Part shown: in pieces, positions 1 through 9,037 of the stretch
Layout of the letters: each line of letters opens with the position of its first letter
Position numbering within the stretch: the stretch's first letter is position 1
NCBI RefSeq assembly: GCF_002736105.1
Contig: NZ_CP024123.1
Span: forward strand, 3,774,001 to 3,838,000
Length of the DNA: 64,000 bases
Direction of reading: 5' to 3'
DNA from: Solibacillus sp. R5-41
Lineage (GTDB): Bacteria > Bacillota > Bacilli > Bacillales_A > Planococcaceae
Translations under genes and position numbers: made by a program
The notes under the pieces: generated by a model
What the model was told of the DNA's origin: nothing
Seen by the model: only the letters and a program-made list of their open reading frames with translations
Databases searched by the model: none

Positions 1-518
1 ATAATATTTCGCTTAGTAGGGTCAAGTTTAAGCTTTATTTGGTCAATAATTTTAGCCATTGCTGCTTCATGCGTCGTAATCGTTTCATCCTCAAAAATGG
101 CCCTTACCGTAGATGGCTCTGCGAAAGGCACTAAGTAAAAATGAACTTCTCCGTAAGTATCCTGTAAAATTACCGGCTCAATTACTTTTTCTAAATGGCC
201 GATAATATGTAGCCCACTTGCCTTCATCAATTCGCTGCCAAAGTTTAAACGTGTCGCGCTATCATGATTTCCAGCAATCGCGATAATTGGTGTTTTTTCT
301 TCAATTAAAATTTGCTGCAATGTCGTATTTAACAATTGAATTGCATCCGTTGGGGGAACAGAACGGTCATATAAATCCCCTGCAATGATGATAAGATCCG
401 GTTTTTCTGTTCGAATTTCCTCAATAAATTGCTGTAAAATGTGTTGTTGATCTGCAATCATTGATACACCTTGCACAAGTTTTCCTAAATGCCAATCCGC
501 CGTATGAAAAATTTTCAT
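1..518 (-). CDS. sbcD: Exonuclease SbcCD subunit D, partial (N-terminal part)
   Basis: This is the 5' part of a minus-strand gene that runs off the left edge. It starts at an ATG at 516-518, preceded by a GAGGGGGT ribosome site. The product begins MKIFHTADWHLGKLVQG, and the D-x-H metal-binding motif at residues 8-10 is the signature of SbcD/Mre11-type calcineurin-like nucleases. SbcD pairs with the SMC-like ATPase SbcC to trim hairpins and double-strand ends in the cytoplasm. A later GDLYD segment and a GNHD-type motif (AGNHDSA) are also visible. The C-terminus and the expected sbcC partner lie outside the window. Identification is firm; only completeness is lacking. Confidence 0.92.
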   Translation of the reverse strand, partial: MKIFHTADWHLGKLVQGVSMIADQQHILQQFIEEIRTEKPDLIIIAGDLYDRSVPPTDAIQLLNTTLQQILIEEKTPIIAIAGNHDSATRLNFGSELMKASGLHIIGHLEKVIEPVILQDTYGEVHFYLVPFAEPSTVRAIFEDETITTHEAAMAKIIDQIKLKLDPTKRNI

Positions 519-546
519 AAAATTACCCCCTCACTTTGTTACCCAT

Positions 547-576
547 AGTGTACACGACGTTATTAACTCGACACAA
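547..576 (-). promoter_or_regulatory. Putative sigma-A promoter of sbcD
   Basis: On the minus strand TTGTGT (571-576) and TACACT (547-552) are separated by 18 bases and sit about 30 bases upstream of the sbcD start. It is a pattern match only. Confidence 0.4.
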
Positions 577-604
577 CTCGCACCACAATAATAGAGATTT
601 CTAT

Positions 605-646
605 ATAAAAAAACACACCAAACGAAATTCTCATTCGCGTGGTGTG
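605..646 (-). terminator. Intrinsic terminator of the peptide ABC transporter operon
   Basis: CACACCA..TGGTGTG arms, extended by CGAA/TTCG pairing, form a hairpin followed on the minus strand by a run of seven T. It lies just after the stop of the last gene of the minus-strand transporter operon. Confidence 0.8.
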
Positions 647-657
647 AAACTTATTTA

Positions 658-1671
658 TTATCTTTTTTCGGTCATTGTACCTGCTGTAATTTCTTCTAAA
701 TAATGACACGCTGCTTCATGTCCGTCTTTCATTGCTTTTGTCGTACGCAGTAGTGGTTCTTCAATACGACACTTTTCCGTTGCAAATGGACAACGCGTGT
801 GGAAACGACATCCTGTTGGTGGATCAATCGGTGAAGGCACATCTCCTTTAAGTACAATACGATTTTTAACCGCATCTGGATCTGGTACTGGAATGGCTGA
901 TAATAACGCCTTCGTATAAGGGTGCTGTGGATTTTCAAATAAGCTTAACTTATCCGCTATCTCCACAATTTTCCCTAAGTACATCACAATAATACGATCT
1001 GAAATATGACGTACCACCCCCAAGTCATGTGAAATGAAAAGGTACGTAAGCCCATATTCATTTTGCAATTCTTCCAATAAGTTTAATACTTGTGCTTGAA
1101 TCGATACATCTAGTGCCGATACTGCTTCATCACAAATAATGAGCTTTGGATCGACCGATAATGCGCGTGCAATTCCGATACGTTGACGTTGGCCACCAGA
1201 AAATTCATGGGGGTAACGATCTGCTTGATACGGTCGTAAGCCTACTGTTTCCAATAGTTCTTCAATGCGCGCACGACGCTGATTTGCTGGTAATACATTT
1301 TGAATGTGCATCGCTTCATTTAACACACTCGCTACTGTTTGACGTGGATTAATCGAAGCATATGGATCTTGGAAAATAATTTGTAAGTCTTTTCGGAATT
1401 TGCGCATTTCACTTTTAGAAGTTTTCGTTAAATCTGTTCCCTTGAATACAACAGACCCCTCTGTCGGCTCTTCTAATCGCAAAATTGCACGTCCTGTTGT
1501 CGATTTGCCACAGCCTGATTCCCCTACAATACTAACCGTTTCACCTTCGTAAACTGTAAATGAGATCCCATCAAGTGCTTTTACGTGATTCACTGTACGA
1601 CCTAAAAAGCCACCCTTAATTGGGAAGTACTGCTTTAATCCCTCAACTTTTAATAGTTCTTTTTTCGCCAT
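658..1671 (-). CDS. Oligopeptide/dipeptide ABC transporter ATP-binding protein (OppF/AppF type)
   Basis: A 337-residue ATPase energising peptide import at the inner face of the membrane. It shows Walker [10 protein letters not shown] at about 50-58, the ABC signature SGGQRQR, and Walker [13 protein letters not shown]. The C-terminal oligopeptide-transport extension carries the cysteine-bearing [10 protein letters not shown] segment, typical of OppD/OppF-type subunits. It is last in the minus-strand operon and its start overlaps the end of the OppD-like gene by 29 bases, suggesting translational coupling. Together with the permeases and the divergent lipoprotein it forms a complete importer. 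The exact substrate (di-, oligopeptide or another small solute) cannot be read from the sequence. Confidence 0.93.
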   Translation of the reverse strand: MAKKELLKVEGLKQYFPIKGGFLGRTVNHVKALDGISFTVYEGETVSIVGESGCGKSTTGRAILRLEEPTEGSVVFKGTDLTKTSKSEMRKFRKDLQIIFQDPYASINPRQTVASVLNEAMHIQNVLPANQRRARIEELLETVGLRPYQADRYPHEFSGGQRQRIGIARALSVDPKLIICDEAVSALDVSIQAQVLNLLEELQNEYGLTYLFISHDLGVVRHISDRIIVMYLGKIVEIADKLSLFENPQHPYTKALLSAIPVPDPDAVKNRIVLKGDVPSPIDPPTGCRFHTRCPFATEKCRIEEPLLRTTKAMKDGHEAACHYLEEITAGTMTEKR

Positions 1672-2680
1672 ATAGCGTCACCTCCGAATCTCCAACCCAC
1701 TCATCAGAGTACATCCAGCATCGGATTTGCTCTGCACTTTCATCATTTGGATTTAATAGTTGCGGCTCTTTACTATGACAAAGCCCTGTCGCAACTGGGC
1801 AACGTGGTGCAAAACGACATCCAACGGGCATTTCATGTGGACTTGGTACCATCCCTTTAATCGGAATTAATCGCTCTTGTTCAATATCATGACGTGGCAA
1901 TGAATTTAATAAACCTAATGTATAAGGATGCTTCGGATTTTTAAATAAAGAACGTACGTCTGAATATTCTACTACTTGGCCGGCATACATTACCGCTACA
2001 TAATCACATGTTTCTGCAACAACCCCTAAATCATGAGTAATCATAATAACTGACATGCCTAAACGGTTTTGTAAATCTTTAATTAACTCCAAAATTTGTG
2101 CTTGAATCGTTACGTCAAGTGCAGTCGTTGGTTCATCTGCAATTAAAATTTCTGGGTTACAAGCAAGGGCCATCGCAATCATGACACGCTGACGCATCCC
2201 ACCTGAAAGCTCGTATGGATATTGCTTTACACGCTTTTCAGGAGAAGGAATCCCTACAAGCTTCAGCATTTCGATTGATTGTTGGATTGCTTCCCTCTTG
2301 CCGACCTTTTTATGAATTTGAATCGTTTCTCCAATTTGCTGACCAACTGTATAAACAGGGTTTAACGATGTCATCGGCTCTTGGAAAATCATCGAAATTT
2401 GATTCCCACGAATTCCTCGCATCGCTTTTTCTGGTAGATTTAATAGATCCTTGCCCTTAAAAAGAATTTCTCCACCTTTGACGCTACCGTTCGATGCAAG
2501 TAAACGTAAAATTGTTAGTGCCGTAATACTTTTTCCTGACCCAGATTCTCCTACAATCCCAATTGTTTTACCTTTTGGTACTGCAAAGCTTACACCATCA
2601 ACAGCGCGCACATCTCCTGCATCTGTTTTAAATGTTGTTTGTAAATTATTGACGACTAAAATATTTTCCGCTTCATTCAT
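1643..2680 (-). CDS. Oligopeptide/dipeptide ABC transporter ATP-binding protein (OppD/AppD type)
   Basis: The second ATPase subunit of the peptide importer, about 345 residues, with Walker A GESGSGKS, signature LSGGMRQRV, Walker [13 protein letters not shown] and the C-terminal CRFAPRCP peptide-transporter extension. I chose the ATG at 2680 (MNEAENIL) because AGAGGTG sits 6-7 bases upstream; a GTG nine bases earlier is open but overlaps this ribosome site. It follows the OppB-like permease by 22 bases and overlaps the OppF-like gene downstream. OppD and OppF normally act as a heterodimer. Confidence 0.93.
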   Translation of the reverse strand: MNEAENILVVNNLQTTFKTDAGDVRAVDGVSFAVPKGKTIGIVGESGSGKSITALTILRLLASNGSVKGGEILFKGKDLLNLPEKAMRGIRGNQISMIFQEPMTSLNPVYTVGQQIGETIQIHKKVGKREAIQQSIEMLKLVGIPSPEKRVKQYPYELSGGMRQRVMIAMALACNPEILIADEPTTALDVTIQAQILELIKDLQNRLGMSVIMITHDLGVVAETCDYVAVMYAGQVVEYSDVRSLFKNPKHPYTLGLLNSLPRHDIEQERLIPIKGMVPSPHEMPVGCRFAPRCPVATGLCHSKEPQLLNPNDESAEQIRCWMYSDEWVGDSEVTLYGEKRTIKS

Positions 2681-2702
2681 TTGCCACACCTCTTTTCCTT
2701 TA

Positions 2703-3656
2703 CTAATTCAAGTCAATACGTTTATTTAAGAACTTGTATGAAATATCTACGAGTAGGTTAACAATTACGAATAAGAGAGATATAACGAGCACCGTTCCTT
2801 GAACAACTGGGAAATCACGCTGTCGAATTGCATCAATTGTTAAACGTCCCATTCCATTAATCGCAAAAATTGTTTCAGTTAATACTGCACCACCAAGGAA
2901 GCCACCAAACTCTAATCCGATAATCGTGACAACTGGAATTAATGCATTTTTTAATGCATGGCGATAAATAACGATACGTTCTGATACCCCTTTTGCACGT
3001 GCAGTACGTATGTAATCTTGACCAATTACTTCAAGCATTGATGAACGTGTCATACGGGCAATAATTGCTGCTCCCCCTGTACCAAGAGTAAATACCGGTA
3101 AAATCATTTGACGCCATGTCTCCCCCCAGCCAGATGGACGCATTTTTAGAAACTCTGGAATTGGTATATCAAACGGCAAGTTACCAAGTGCAAACCACTG
3201 AATTAATAGTAAACCTAGCCAAAAGTTTGGCATAGACAACCCAAATAATGCCACAATCATAATCGTAACGTCAGTTAATGTATAATGGCGTACTGCAGAA
3301 ATAATTCCTGCAATTAAGCCTAAAAATACGGCTAAAATCGTCGAGTAAATCGCCACTTCTAGAGTTATCCAAAAGCGCGCTTGAATTTCATCCATTACAG
3401 GACGGCCACTACGAATTGAATTCCCTAAATCCCCTTGTAACGCACTGCTTAAAAAACGACCGTATTGCACATACGCAGGATCATTTAAACCGAGCTTTTC
3501 ACGTAAATTTTCAACTGTTTGTACAGATGCACCTTCCCCGGCCATTACTTGCGCAGGGTCACCAGGAATAAGGAACATCAATGAAAATACTAAAATAGAA
3601 ACACCTAATAATACAGGAATCGTTTGTAGTAAACGACGTATAATATATTTAGTCAT
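2703..3656 (-). CDS. Oligopeptide/dipeptide ABC transporter permease (OppB/AppB type)
   Basis: A 317-residue integral membrane protein beginning [20 protein letters not shown], the hallmark N-terminus of OppB/DppB permeases, with the FLIPGDPA loop after helix 1. About six membrane spans are visible, and the cytoplasmic ATPase-coupling loop has the EAA-like segment [14 protein letters not shown]. The start has GGAGG placed well upstream. It is the second gene of the operon, 12 bases after the OppC-like gene. Confidence 0.93.
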   Translation of the reverse strand: MTKYIIRRLLQTIPVLLGVSILVFSLMFLIPGDPAQVMAGEGASVQTVENLREKLGLNDPAYVQYGRFLSSALQGDLGNSIRSGRPVMDEIQARFWITLEVAIYSTILAVFLGLIAGIISAVRHYTLTDVTIMIVALFGLSMPNFWLGLLLIQWFALGNLPFDIPIPEFLKMRPSGWGETWRQMILPVFTLGTGGAAIIARMTRSSMLEVIGQDYIRTARAKGVSERIVIYRHALKNALIPVVTIIGLEFGGFLGGAVLTETIFAINGMGRLTIDAIRQRDFPVVQGTVLVISLLFVIVNLLVDISYKFLNKRIDLN

Positions 3657-3668
3657 TCATCATTCCTC

Positions 3669-4562
3669 CTATTGCTTCATTTTTGGATCAAGCGCATCTC
3701 GTAATCCGTCTCCGAAAATATTAAATGCTAGTACAACAATGACAATCATCAATCCAGGGAACATAACCATATGACTTGCGTTATGCATGTAGGCACGACC
3801 ATCACTTAACATTGCCCCCCATTCAGGCTCTGGCGGTTGTGCTCCTAAACCTAGGAACGCTAAACCAGATGCTGTTAAAATCGCTGTCGCAATACGCATT
3901 GTTGCCTGCACAATAATAGGAGACAGAATATTCGGTAAAATGTGCCTAAAAATAATTCGTCCATCCGAAGCGCCTAATGCCTTTACCGCATCAATATACT
4001 CGAGCTTTTTCACTTGCAAGGTGGATCCCCGCACAATACGGGCAAATGCAGGTACTGAAAAAATACCAACTGCAATAATTACGTTTGTTAAGCTACCGCC
4101 TAGAACTGAAACGATCGCTAAAGCTAGTAAAATACCAGGGAAGGCTAATAATACATCCATAATACGCATAATAAGCGTATCAACTAATCCACCGTAATAA
4201 CCTGAAACAATTCCTAAAAAGATCCCGGTAACACCACCAATTAATACAGCTAAAAATCCAACTTTTAATGTCAGCTGTGTTCCATATATGATACGAGCAA
4301 AAATATCTCTTCCAAAGTTATCCGTTCCAAACCAATGTTCCTTTGAAGGTGGCTGCAACTTATTTATTATGTTTTGTGCATTCGGCTCTGTTTTCAACAA
4401 AGACGGACCGAATATTCCGACTAAAATAATGAATAGTATTACAAGTCCACCAATAACAGCGGCCTTATTTTTCAATAATCGTTTAATAAAGGTTTTAAAG
4501 GCTTCCATTCGTGGACTACTTTGCTTTCCAAAGACAGGATTCATTTCTGTTTGTGTACTCAA
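3669..4562 (-). CDS. Oligopeptide/dipeptide ABC transporter permease (OppC/AppC type)
   Basis: An integral membrane permease of about 297 residues, the partner of the OppB-like protein. It has the family's cytoplasmic N-terminus followed by TM1 and the periplasmic-side HWFGTDNFGRDIFARIIYGT loop diagnostic of OppC/DppC, and a coupling loop with EYIDAVKALGASDG. I chose a TTG start at 4560-4562 (LSTQTEMNP) because AAAGGGTG lies 7 bases upstream; an upstream TTG at 4580 is open but has no ribosome site. It is the first gene of the minus-strand operon, divergent from the binding-protein gene across about 385 bases. Confidence 0.9.
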   Translation of the reverse strand: MSTQTEMNPVFGKQSSPRMEAFKTFIKRLLKNKAAVIGGLVILFIILVGIFGPSLLKTEPNAQNIINKLQPPSKEHWFGTDNFGRDIFARIIYGTQLTLKVGFLAVLIGGVTGIFLGIVSGYYGGLVDTLIMRIMDVLLAFPGILLALAIVSVLGGSLTNVIIAVGIFSVPAFARIVRGSTLQVKKLEYIDAVKALGASDGRIIFRHILPNILSPIIVQATMRIATAILTASGLAFLGLGAQPPEPEWGAMLSDGRAYMHNASHMVMFPGLMIVIVVLAFNIFGDGLRDALDPKMKQ

Positions 4563-4947
4563 TATGAAGCACCCTTTCAAATGTAATATAAACTCAAAAC
4601 TTTAATAAATTGGTATAGGATATAGTATATATAGTAAAAACATAACTTTTCAACATAATAATTTTTCGATAACATCTTTATTTTTTATATTTTCTGAATT
4701 ATCACTTATATTAAAATAGTATTTTCTACTACTTAATATTTACATATTCCAATTAAATTCTACATTTTATTAAAAATTCAGAATATAAAATTATTATTCA
4801 ATTATTCTATTTAAAGCATATATTTTCTCTTTAAAATTTATTTTCTCTTTTTTGGTTATTGATGACTTTTAAACGCTATGCTATCCTTAAAAAAGAGTTT
4901 ACATTTTTGTAATATTCTACAATAAATTGTATAGGGGGATTTCCAAT
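4563..4947. promoter_or_regulatory. Divergent promoter region of the peptide transporter, with two CodY-like boxes
   Basis: This very AT-rich spacer separates the permease/ATPase operon from the binding-protein gene. Two stretches, 4688-4702 (TATTTTCTGAATTAT) and 4773-4787 (core TTCAGAA), resemble the CodY consensus AATTTTCWGAAAATT with about four mismatches each. For the rightward gene, TTGATG and TATCCT with a 17-base spacer form a possible promoter near 4859-4887. CodY control of peptide transporters is common in Bacillales. Here it is inference from loose matches. Confidence 0.3.
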
Positions 4948-6591
4948 ATGGCATTTTCGAAAAAATCGCTATGGATGATGCTTCTTACGTTTACACTGGT
5001 GCTAGTTTTAGCAGCTTGTGGCGGAGATGACGAAGATTCATCTACTAAAGGTAATGATGCTGAATCTGGGGAGAAAACAGATTCTGGTAAGACTGAGGAC
5101 ACTACAGCAACAGCTGGTGGCGACTTAATCATCGCTGAATTATCAGATGCTAGTTCATTAGATCCTCATGGTTCTAATGACGTACCTTCTTCAAATGTTC
5201 AATCAAATCTTTATGAAACATTAGTAAATCGTGATGCTAACGGTGATTTAGTTCCAGGTTTAGCTGAATCTTGGACTCAAGTTGACGATTTAACTTGGGA
5301 ATTCAAATTAAAACAAGGAATTACTTTCCATGACGGTGAAGCATTCAACGCTGAAGCTGTAAAAGTATCATTTGATCGTTTATTAGATCCTAAAGTTGCA
5401 TCTCCACGTGCCTTCTTATTTGAGATGGTAACAGAGGTTAAAGTAATTGATGATAGCACAGTTCAATTCGTAACTGAATATCCATTCTCACCATTGCTTG
5501 CTCATTTAACGCATAATGGTGGTGGTATCATCAGCCCGAAATCAATTGAAGCTGATTATGCAGCAATGGAAGCAGATTCTGCTGTACTTGCAGGTTCTGT
5601 AATCGGTACGAACCCAGTTGGTACTGGTCCATTTAAATTTGGTAGCTGGACTCCAGGTACTGAAATTAAATTAGTTAAATTTGCTGAGTATGCAGGTACT
5701 CCTGCAAATATTGATTCTGTAACATTCAAAGTAGTCCCTGAAGGCGCTACTCGTGTTGCTGAATTACAATCTGGTTTTGCCCACATTATTGGTACTGTAG
5801 AGCCAGGCCAAGTTGCAAACGTTAATAATACTGATGGGGCTTCTGTATTAGAAACAGCATCATCTTCATTAACTTACCTTGGCTTCAACACTGCAAAAGA
5901 GCCATTCAACGATGTTAAAGTACGTCAAGCGATTTCTAAAGCAATCGACCGCACTACTTTAATCAATGGTATTTATGAAGGTTTTGGTATTCCAGCGATT
6001 TCGCCATTATCGCCTGGTATTTTCGGATACACTGAAGATGTAACTTCAATGGAATTCAATATGGATGAAGCAAAAGCTTTACTTGCTGAATCTAATCATC
6101 CAAATGGTTTCAAAACAACAATTTGGACAAATGATAACCCAGTTCGTCAAAACGTAGCTATCGTATTACAAGAAGCTTTAAAACAATTAAACATTGAAGC
6201 AACAATTGAAGTATTAGAGTTTGGTTCTTACTTAGAGAAAACAGCTGCTGGTGAGCATGATATGTTCATCTTAGGTTGGTCAAACTCTACTGGTGATGCA
6301 GACTACGGCCTATATGCATTATTCCACTCTTCACAACACGGTGACCCAGGTAACCGTTCATTCTACACTAGCGCAAAAGTAGATGAGTTATTAGACAAAG
6401 GTCGTCGTGAAGCTGACCAAGTTGCTCGTGAAGCAATCTACAAAGAATCAATTCAACTTATTTCAGACGAGTCGCCAATGGCATTCGTATTACACCCATC
6501 TAACTTAACAGGTGTATCTGATAAAGTATCTGGCTTCAAAGTAGGTGCTGACAGCATCTATCAATTACGCGATGTTAAAATTAGCGAATAA
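4948..6591 (+). CDS. Peptide ABC transporter substrate-binding lipoprotein (family 5)
   Basis: An extracellular solute-binding protein of about 547 residues (SBP_bac_5, OppA/DppA/AppA type) tethered to the membrane as a lipoprotein. The signal peptide is MAFSKKSLWMM followed by a hydrophobic stretch ending in the lipobox LAAC, then a Gly/Asp/Ser/Thr-rich linker before the folded domain. The ATG at 4948 is preceded by AGGGGGAT; an upstream in-frame ATG at 4927 has no ribosome site. The AESWTQVDDLTWEFKLKQGI segment is typical of the family. It is divergent from the other transporter genes, allowing separate, probably higher, expression of the binding protein. Confidence 0.93.
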   Translation: MAFSKKSLWMMLLTFTLVLVLAACGGDDEDSSTKGNDAESGEKTDSGKTEDTTATAGGDLIIAELSDASSLDPHGSNDVPSSNVQSNLYETLVNRDANGDLVPGLAESWTQVDDLTWEFKLKQGITFHDGEAFNAEAVKVSFDRLLDPKVASPRAFLFEMVTEVKVIDDSTVQFVTEYPFSPLLAHLTHNGGGIISPKSIEADYAAMEADSAVLAGSVIGTNPVGTGPFKFGSWTPGTEIKLVKFAEYAGTPANIDSVTFKVVPEGATRVAELQSGFAHIIGTVEPGQVANVNNTDGASVLETASSSLTYLGFNTAKEPFNDVKVRQAISKAIDRTTLINGIYEGFGIPAISPLSPGIFGYTEDVTSMEFNMDEAKALLAESNHPNGFKTTIWTNDNPVRQNVAIVLQEALKQLNIEATIEVLEFGSYLEKTAAGEHDMFILGWSNSTGDADYGLYALFHSSQHGDPGNRSFYTSAKVDELLDKGRREADQVAREAIYKESIQLISDESPMAFVLHPSNLTGVSDKVSGFKVGADSIYQLRDVKISE

Positions 6592-6598
6592 TTGAGAC

Positions 6599-6645
6599 AA
6601 AAAGACACATCCATTCCGATTTTATTCGGATTGGATGTGTCTTTT
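6599..6645. terminator. Bidirectional intrinsic terminator
   Basis: AAAGACACATCCA pairs with TGGATGTGTCTTT, extended by CCGA/TCGG around a short loop. T-rich tracts on both strands serve the binding-protein gene (plus) and the convergent SGNH hydrolase gene (minus). Confidence 0.85.
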
Positions 6646-6647
6646 CT

Positions 6648-7529
6648 TTAGTCCATTAAAGGCTGTGGTTTATTAGCCTGAATGTGTTGTGGTACCACAT
6701 ATTTTATGTGCGCAGTTGATCCACCTTTTATTCCATCGTTTCTTAACGATAAAATCTCCTCAAATGTTAACGGATTTGGCTTTGGCATTGCTTCCACACG
6801 CATTTCAAGTGACGCATTTCCACTATACTGCTCTAACATGACATTAGCCATTAACCGGTAGCCTTGCTGATTGGGGTGAATATCTGAAAGATTGGATAAA
6901 TACGTCTTTGCCTGTTCATTAAACGTATCATACACATCTATAAAATGAGCGCCTGCTTGTTCTGCCTCTTGTTGTAATATACGATTTAATAAGTTTAAGG
7001 ATGCTTCTGCCCCTTCTACTTGCTCCTCATGAATACTTACATATGGGAAGTAATAACCCATCACATAAATTTCAGCAGCAGGTGCCTTTTCATGTAAGAG
7101 CTCAAGTAATTCTCGCATTTGAATACGCACTTCATTTAATGCGAAATCGGCAGAAAGCTGTGAAAAAGCGAGCGTCCCTGCATTGGCATTATAAGAAATG
7201 AGCGGCAGTAAATTATTTGCTCCCGCTGAAATGGTAATAAGCGTTGCATCTTTTAATAGCGCATCCGCTTTTTCAGATTGCGCACTTTCTAGCACATTGC
7301 CAATTCGGTAGCCCGGAAAAGAAAGTTCCTTTGTAAAATGAGCTAATTTCCCATGTCGCTGAAGCTGCATTGCAATAAAGTCCGTATAGCCTGCATCAAT
7401 TTGTGAATATGGCGTTTGTCCTGCCGCTAAAGAATCACCAATTGCAACATATACTTCTCGCTCCTTAGCCTCGGTACGAAATGGCATAATGAATAAAAAT
7501 AACGCTGTTAATAAGTAACATCGGCGCAT
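6648..7529 (-). CDS. Secreted SGNH/GDSL-family esterase or lipase
   Basis: An exported hydrolase of about 293 residues. The N-terminus MRRCYLLTALFLFIMPF looks like a signal peptide. Block I is VAIGDSLAAGQ (nucleophile Ser). The block III Asn sits in ISAGANNLL, and the C-terminal DIHPNQQGY supplies the Asp/His pair. Substrates in this family range from lysophospholipids to acetylated glycans, and the sequence does not decide between them. The start at 7529 has GGAGGTG upstream. A longer open frame to 7667 is coincidental because it runs into a non-coding repeat. It is convergent with the peptide-binding protein gene and shares its terminator. Confidence 0.85.
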   Translation of the reverse strand: MRRCYLLTALFLFIMPFRTEAKEREVYVAIGDSLAAGQTPYSQIDAGYTDFIAMQLQRHGKLAHFTKELSFPGYRIGNVLESAQSEKADALLKDATLITISAGANNLLPLISYNANAGTLAFSQLSADFALNEVRIQMRELLELLHEKAPAAEIYVMGYYFPYVSIHEEQVEGAEASLNLLNRILQQEAEQAGAHFIDVYDTFNEQAKTYLSNLSDIHPNQQGYRLMANVMLEQYSGNASLEMRVEAMPKPNPLTFEEILSLRNDGIKGGSTAHIKYVVPQHIQANKPQPLMD

Positions 7530-7554
7530 GGACACACCTCCTTTTGCCAAAAAC

Positions 7555-7804
7555 CAATTACGCCTCGGCGTAATTGCGTCCAGAATTTTTTCGAGCTCGC
7601 TAGAAAAGCTTCCCTCAAAAAGTCTGTGACATCCGCCGGGGCAATGGGCCAACACGATGTTGGTCACTCGAGCGTTGCCGCACGACGCGGCGTTCTTAGC
7701 CTTAGTTCCTCTATTCAGCTAGGGTTTGAATCCACACTGGATAAAATTGCATATTTGGCATCCATCCTCCACTTACAGAAGTAGAAGAATTCTGCTGAAA
7801 TAAG
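7555..7804 (-). repeat. Intergenic structured repeat, family 1, copy 1
   Basis: About 250 bases fill the space between the M29 aminopeptidase stop and the SGNH hydrolase ribosome site. Read on the minus strand it matches the plus-strand copies at 20812-21079 and 21760-21947. Shared blocks are GGATTCAAACCC, GCTGAATAG, CCAACATCGTGTTGG, CCCGGCGGATGTCACAGA, TCGAAAAAAT and GGACGCAATTACGCC, ending in the inverted repeat CAATTACGCC..GGCGTAATTG. Several blocks are themselves short hairpins, so the unit looks like a structured RNA or a non-autonomous mobile element. No coding potential is convincing. Confidence 0.85.
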
Positions 7805-9034
7805 TTAGAATGCCCAATTCCCTTTTCGGAAAATCGGTTCAACCGTTCCATCAGCTAAAACCCCATCAATATCCATGTCTGCGCTGCCAATCATAAAGTC
7901 CTCATGTGTCAGTGATCGGTTAATGCCCAATGCTTCTAGTTGACCTTCTTCAAGTTCTTTACCACCTTCATAGCAAGTTGGATACGCTTCACCAATCGCA
8001 AGGTGATTCGATGCATTTTCATCAAACAACGTGTTGTAGTATAAAATATTTGAAGCCGAAATCGGTGATTCATGCGGTACTAGTGCAACCTCCCCTAAAT
8101 ACGCAGAGCCTTCATCCGCAGCAATAAGTTGTTGTAATATCGCATGCCCTACTTTTGCTTCAGCTTGAATAATTTTGCCGTTTTCAAATGTTAACTTGAA
8201 ATCATCAATAATATTTCCTTTATAAACAAGCGGCTTCGTATTTGATACAACGCCATTCACACCAAATTTCGCTGGTAATGTATATACTTCCTCGGTCGGC
8301 ATATTCGCAATAAACGTTGTGCCATCTGGAGATTTACTACTACCACTCACCCATAAATGCTTGTCAGGAAGAGCAATTTTCAAGTCTGTACCTGGTGCTT
8401 TATAATGTAATAACTTATATTTTTTCTTATTTAATTGGGCTGCACGGTTTTCTAAGCTTTCAATATGCTTCTGCCATTTCGTAACAGCATCCCCTTCACC
8501 GATACGTACTGTTTTAAAAATGGCATCCCATAATGCGGGTACTTGTTCTTCTACAGGTAGTTGTGGGAATACTTTTGCAGCCCATTTTGGTGATGGAACC
8601 GCAATAATTGACCAAGCAATATTATCATTCATTACAGCTTTTCGGTAATTGACAAGCGCTGTGCCTGCTGCCTTTTGCTGTGCACCGATTTTCTCGACAT
8701 CAATACCCGCTAATAAATCTGGATCTTCCGCATCAATCCATAAAAGTGCCCCTTTGCGCTCGATTAATTCCTCACGCTGAGCAACAATCCATTTCGGGAA
8801 ATTCGCTGTTTCTTCTAATGATACATTTTCAAAATACGAACGCTCAAAGCTTGCATCCGTTAAGTTCACATGTACGCGACCCGCGCCCGCTTCATATGCC
8901 TTTTTCACAACAATTCTTGTAAAGTCTAACGTTTCAGTTGAAGTATTAATTAATACGTATTGCCCTTTTTGTACATTGATGCCGATACGTACTGCTAAAT
9001 CTGCAAATTGCTCTAATTTTTCTGCAAATGTCAT
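7805..9034 (-). CDS. M29-family metalloaminopeptidase (AmpS/AmpT type)
   Basis: A cytosolic aminopeptidase of 409 residues, colinear with thermophilic aminopeptidase T/AmpS proteins. Family-typical segments holding likely metal ligands are NMPTEEVYTLP around 260, VPHESPISASNILYYNTLFDENASNHLAIG around 330-355 (a Glu/His/Asp cluster) and LTHEDFMIGSADMDIDG near the C-terminus. It removes N-terminal residues from peptides. Its start lies 4 bases beyond the helicase stop, so it is the second gene of a two-gene operon. It could help use peptides brought in by the neighbouring transporter, but that link is inference. Confidence 0.93.
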   Translation of the reverse strand: MTFAEKLEQFADLAVRIGINVQKGQYVLINTSTETLDFTRIVVKKAYEAGAGRVHVNLTDASFERSYFENVSLEETANFPKWIVAQREELIERKGALLWIDAEDPDLLAGIDVEKIGAQQKAAGTALVNYRKAVMNDNIAWSIIAVPSPKWAAKVFPQLPVEEQVPALWDAIFKTVRIGEGDAVTKWQKHIESLENRAAQLNKKKYKLLHYKAPGTDLKIALPDKHLWVSGSSKSPDGTTFIANMPTEEVYTLPAKFGVNGVVSNTKPLVYKGNIIDDFKLTFENGKIIQAEAKVGHAILQQLIAADEGSAYLGEVALVPHESPISASNILYYNTLFDENASNHLAIGEAYPTCYEGGKELEEGQLEALGINRSLTHEDFMIGSADMDIDGVLADGTVEPIFRKGNWAF

Positions 9035-9037
9035 CGC

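Noticed and set aside
7530-7667. N-terminal extension of the SGNH hydrolase frame
   Set aside because: The extension runs through the repeat element; the ATG at 7529 has a strong ribosome site and a signal peptide.
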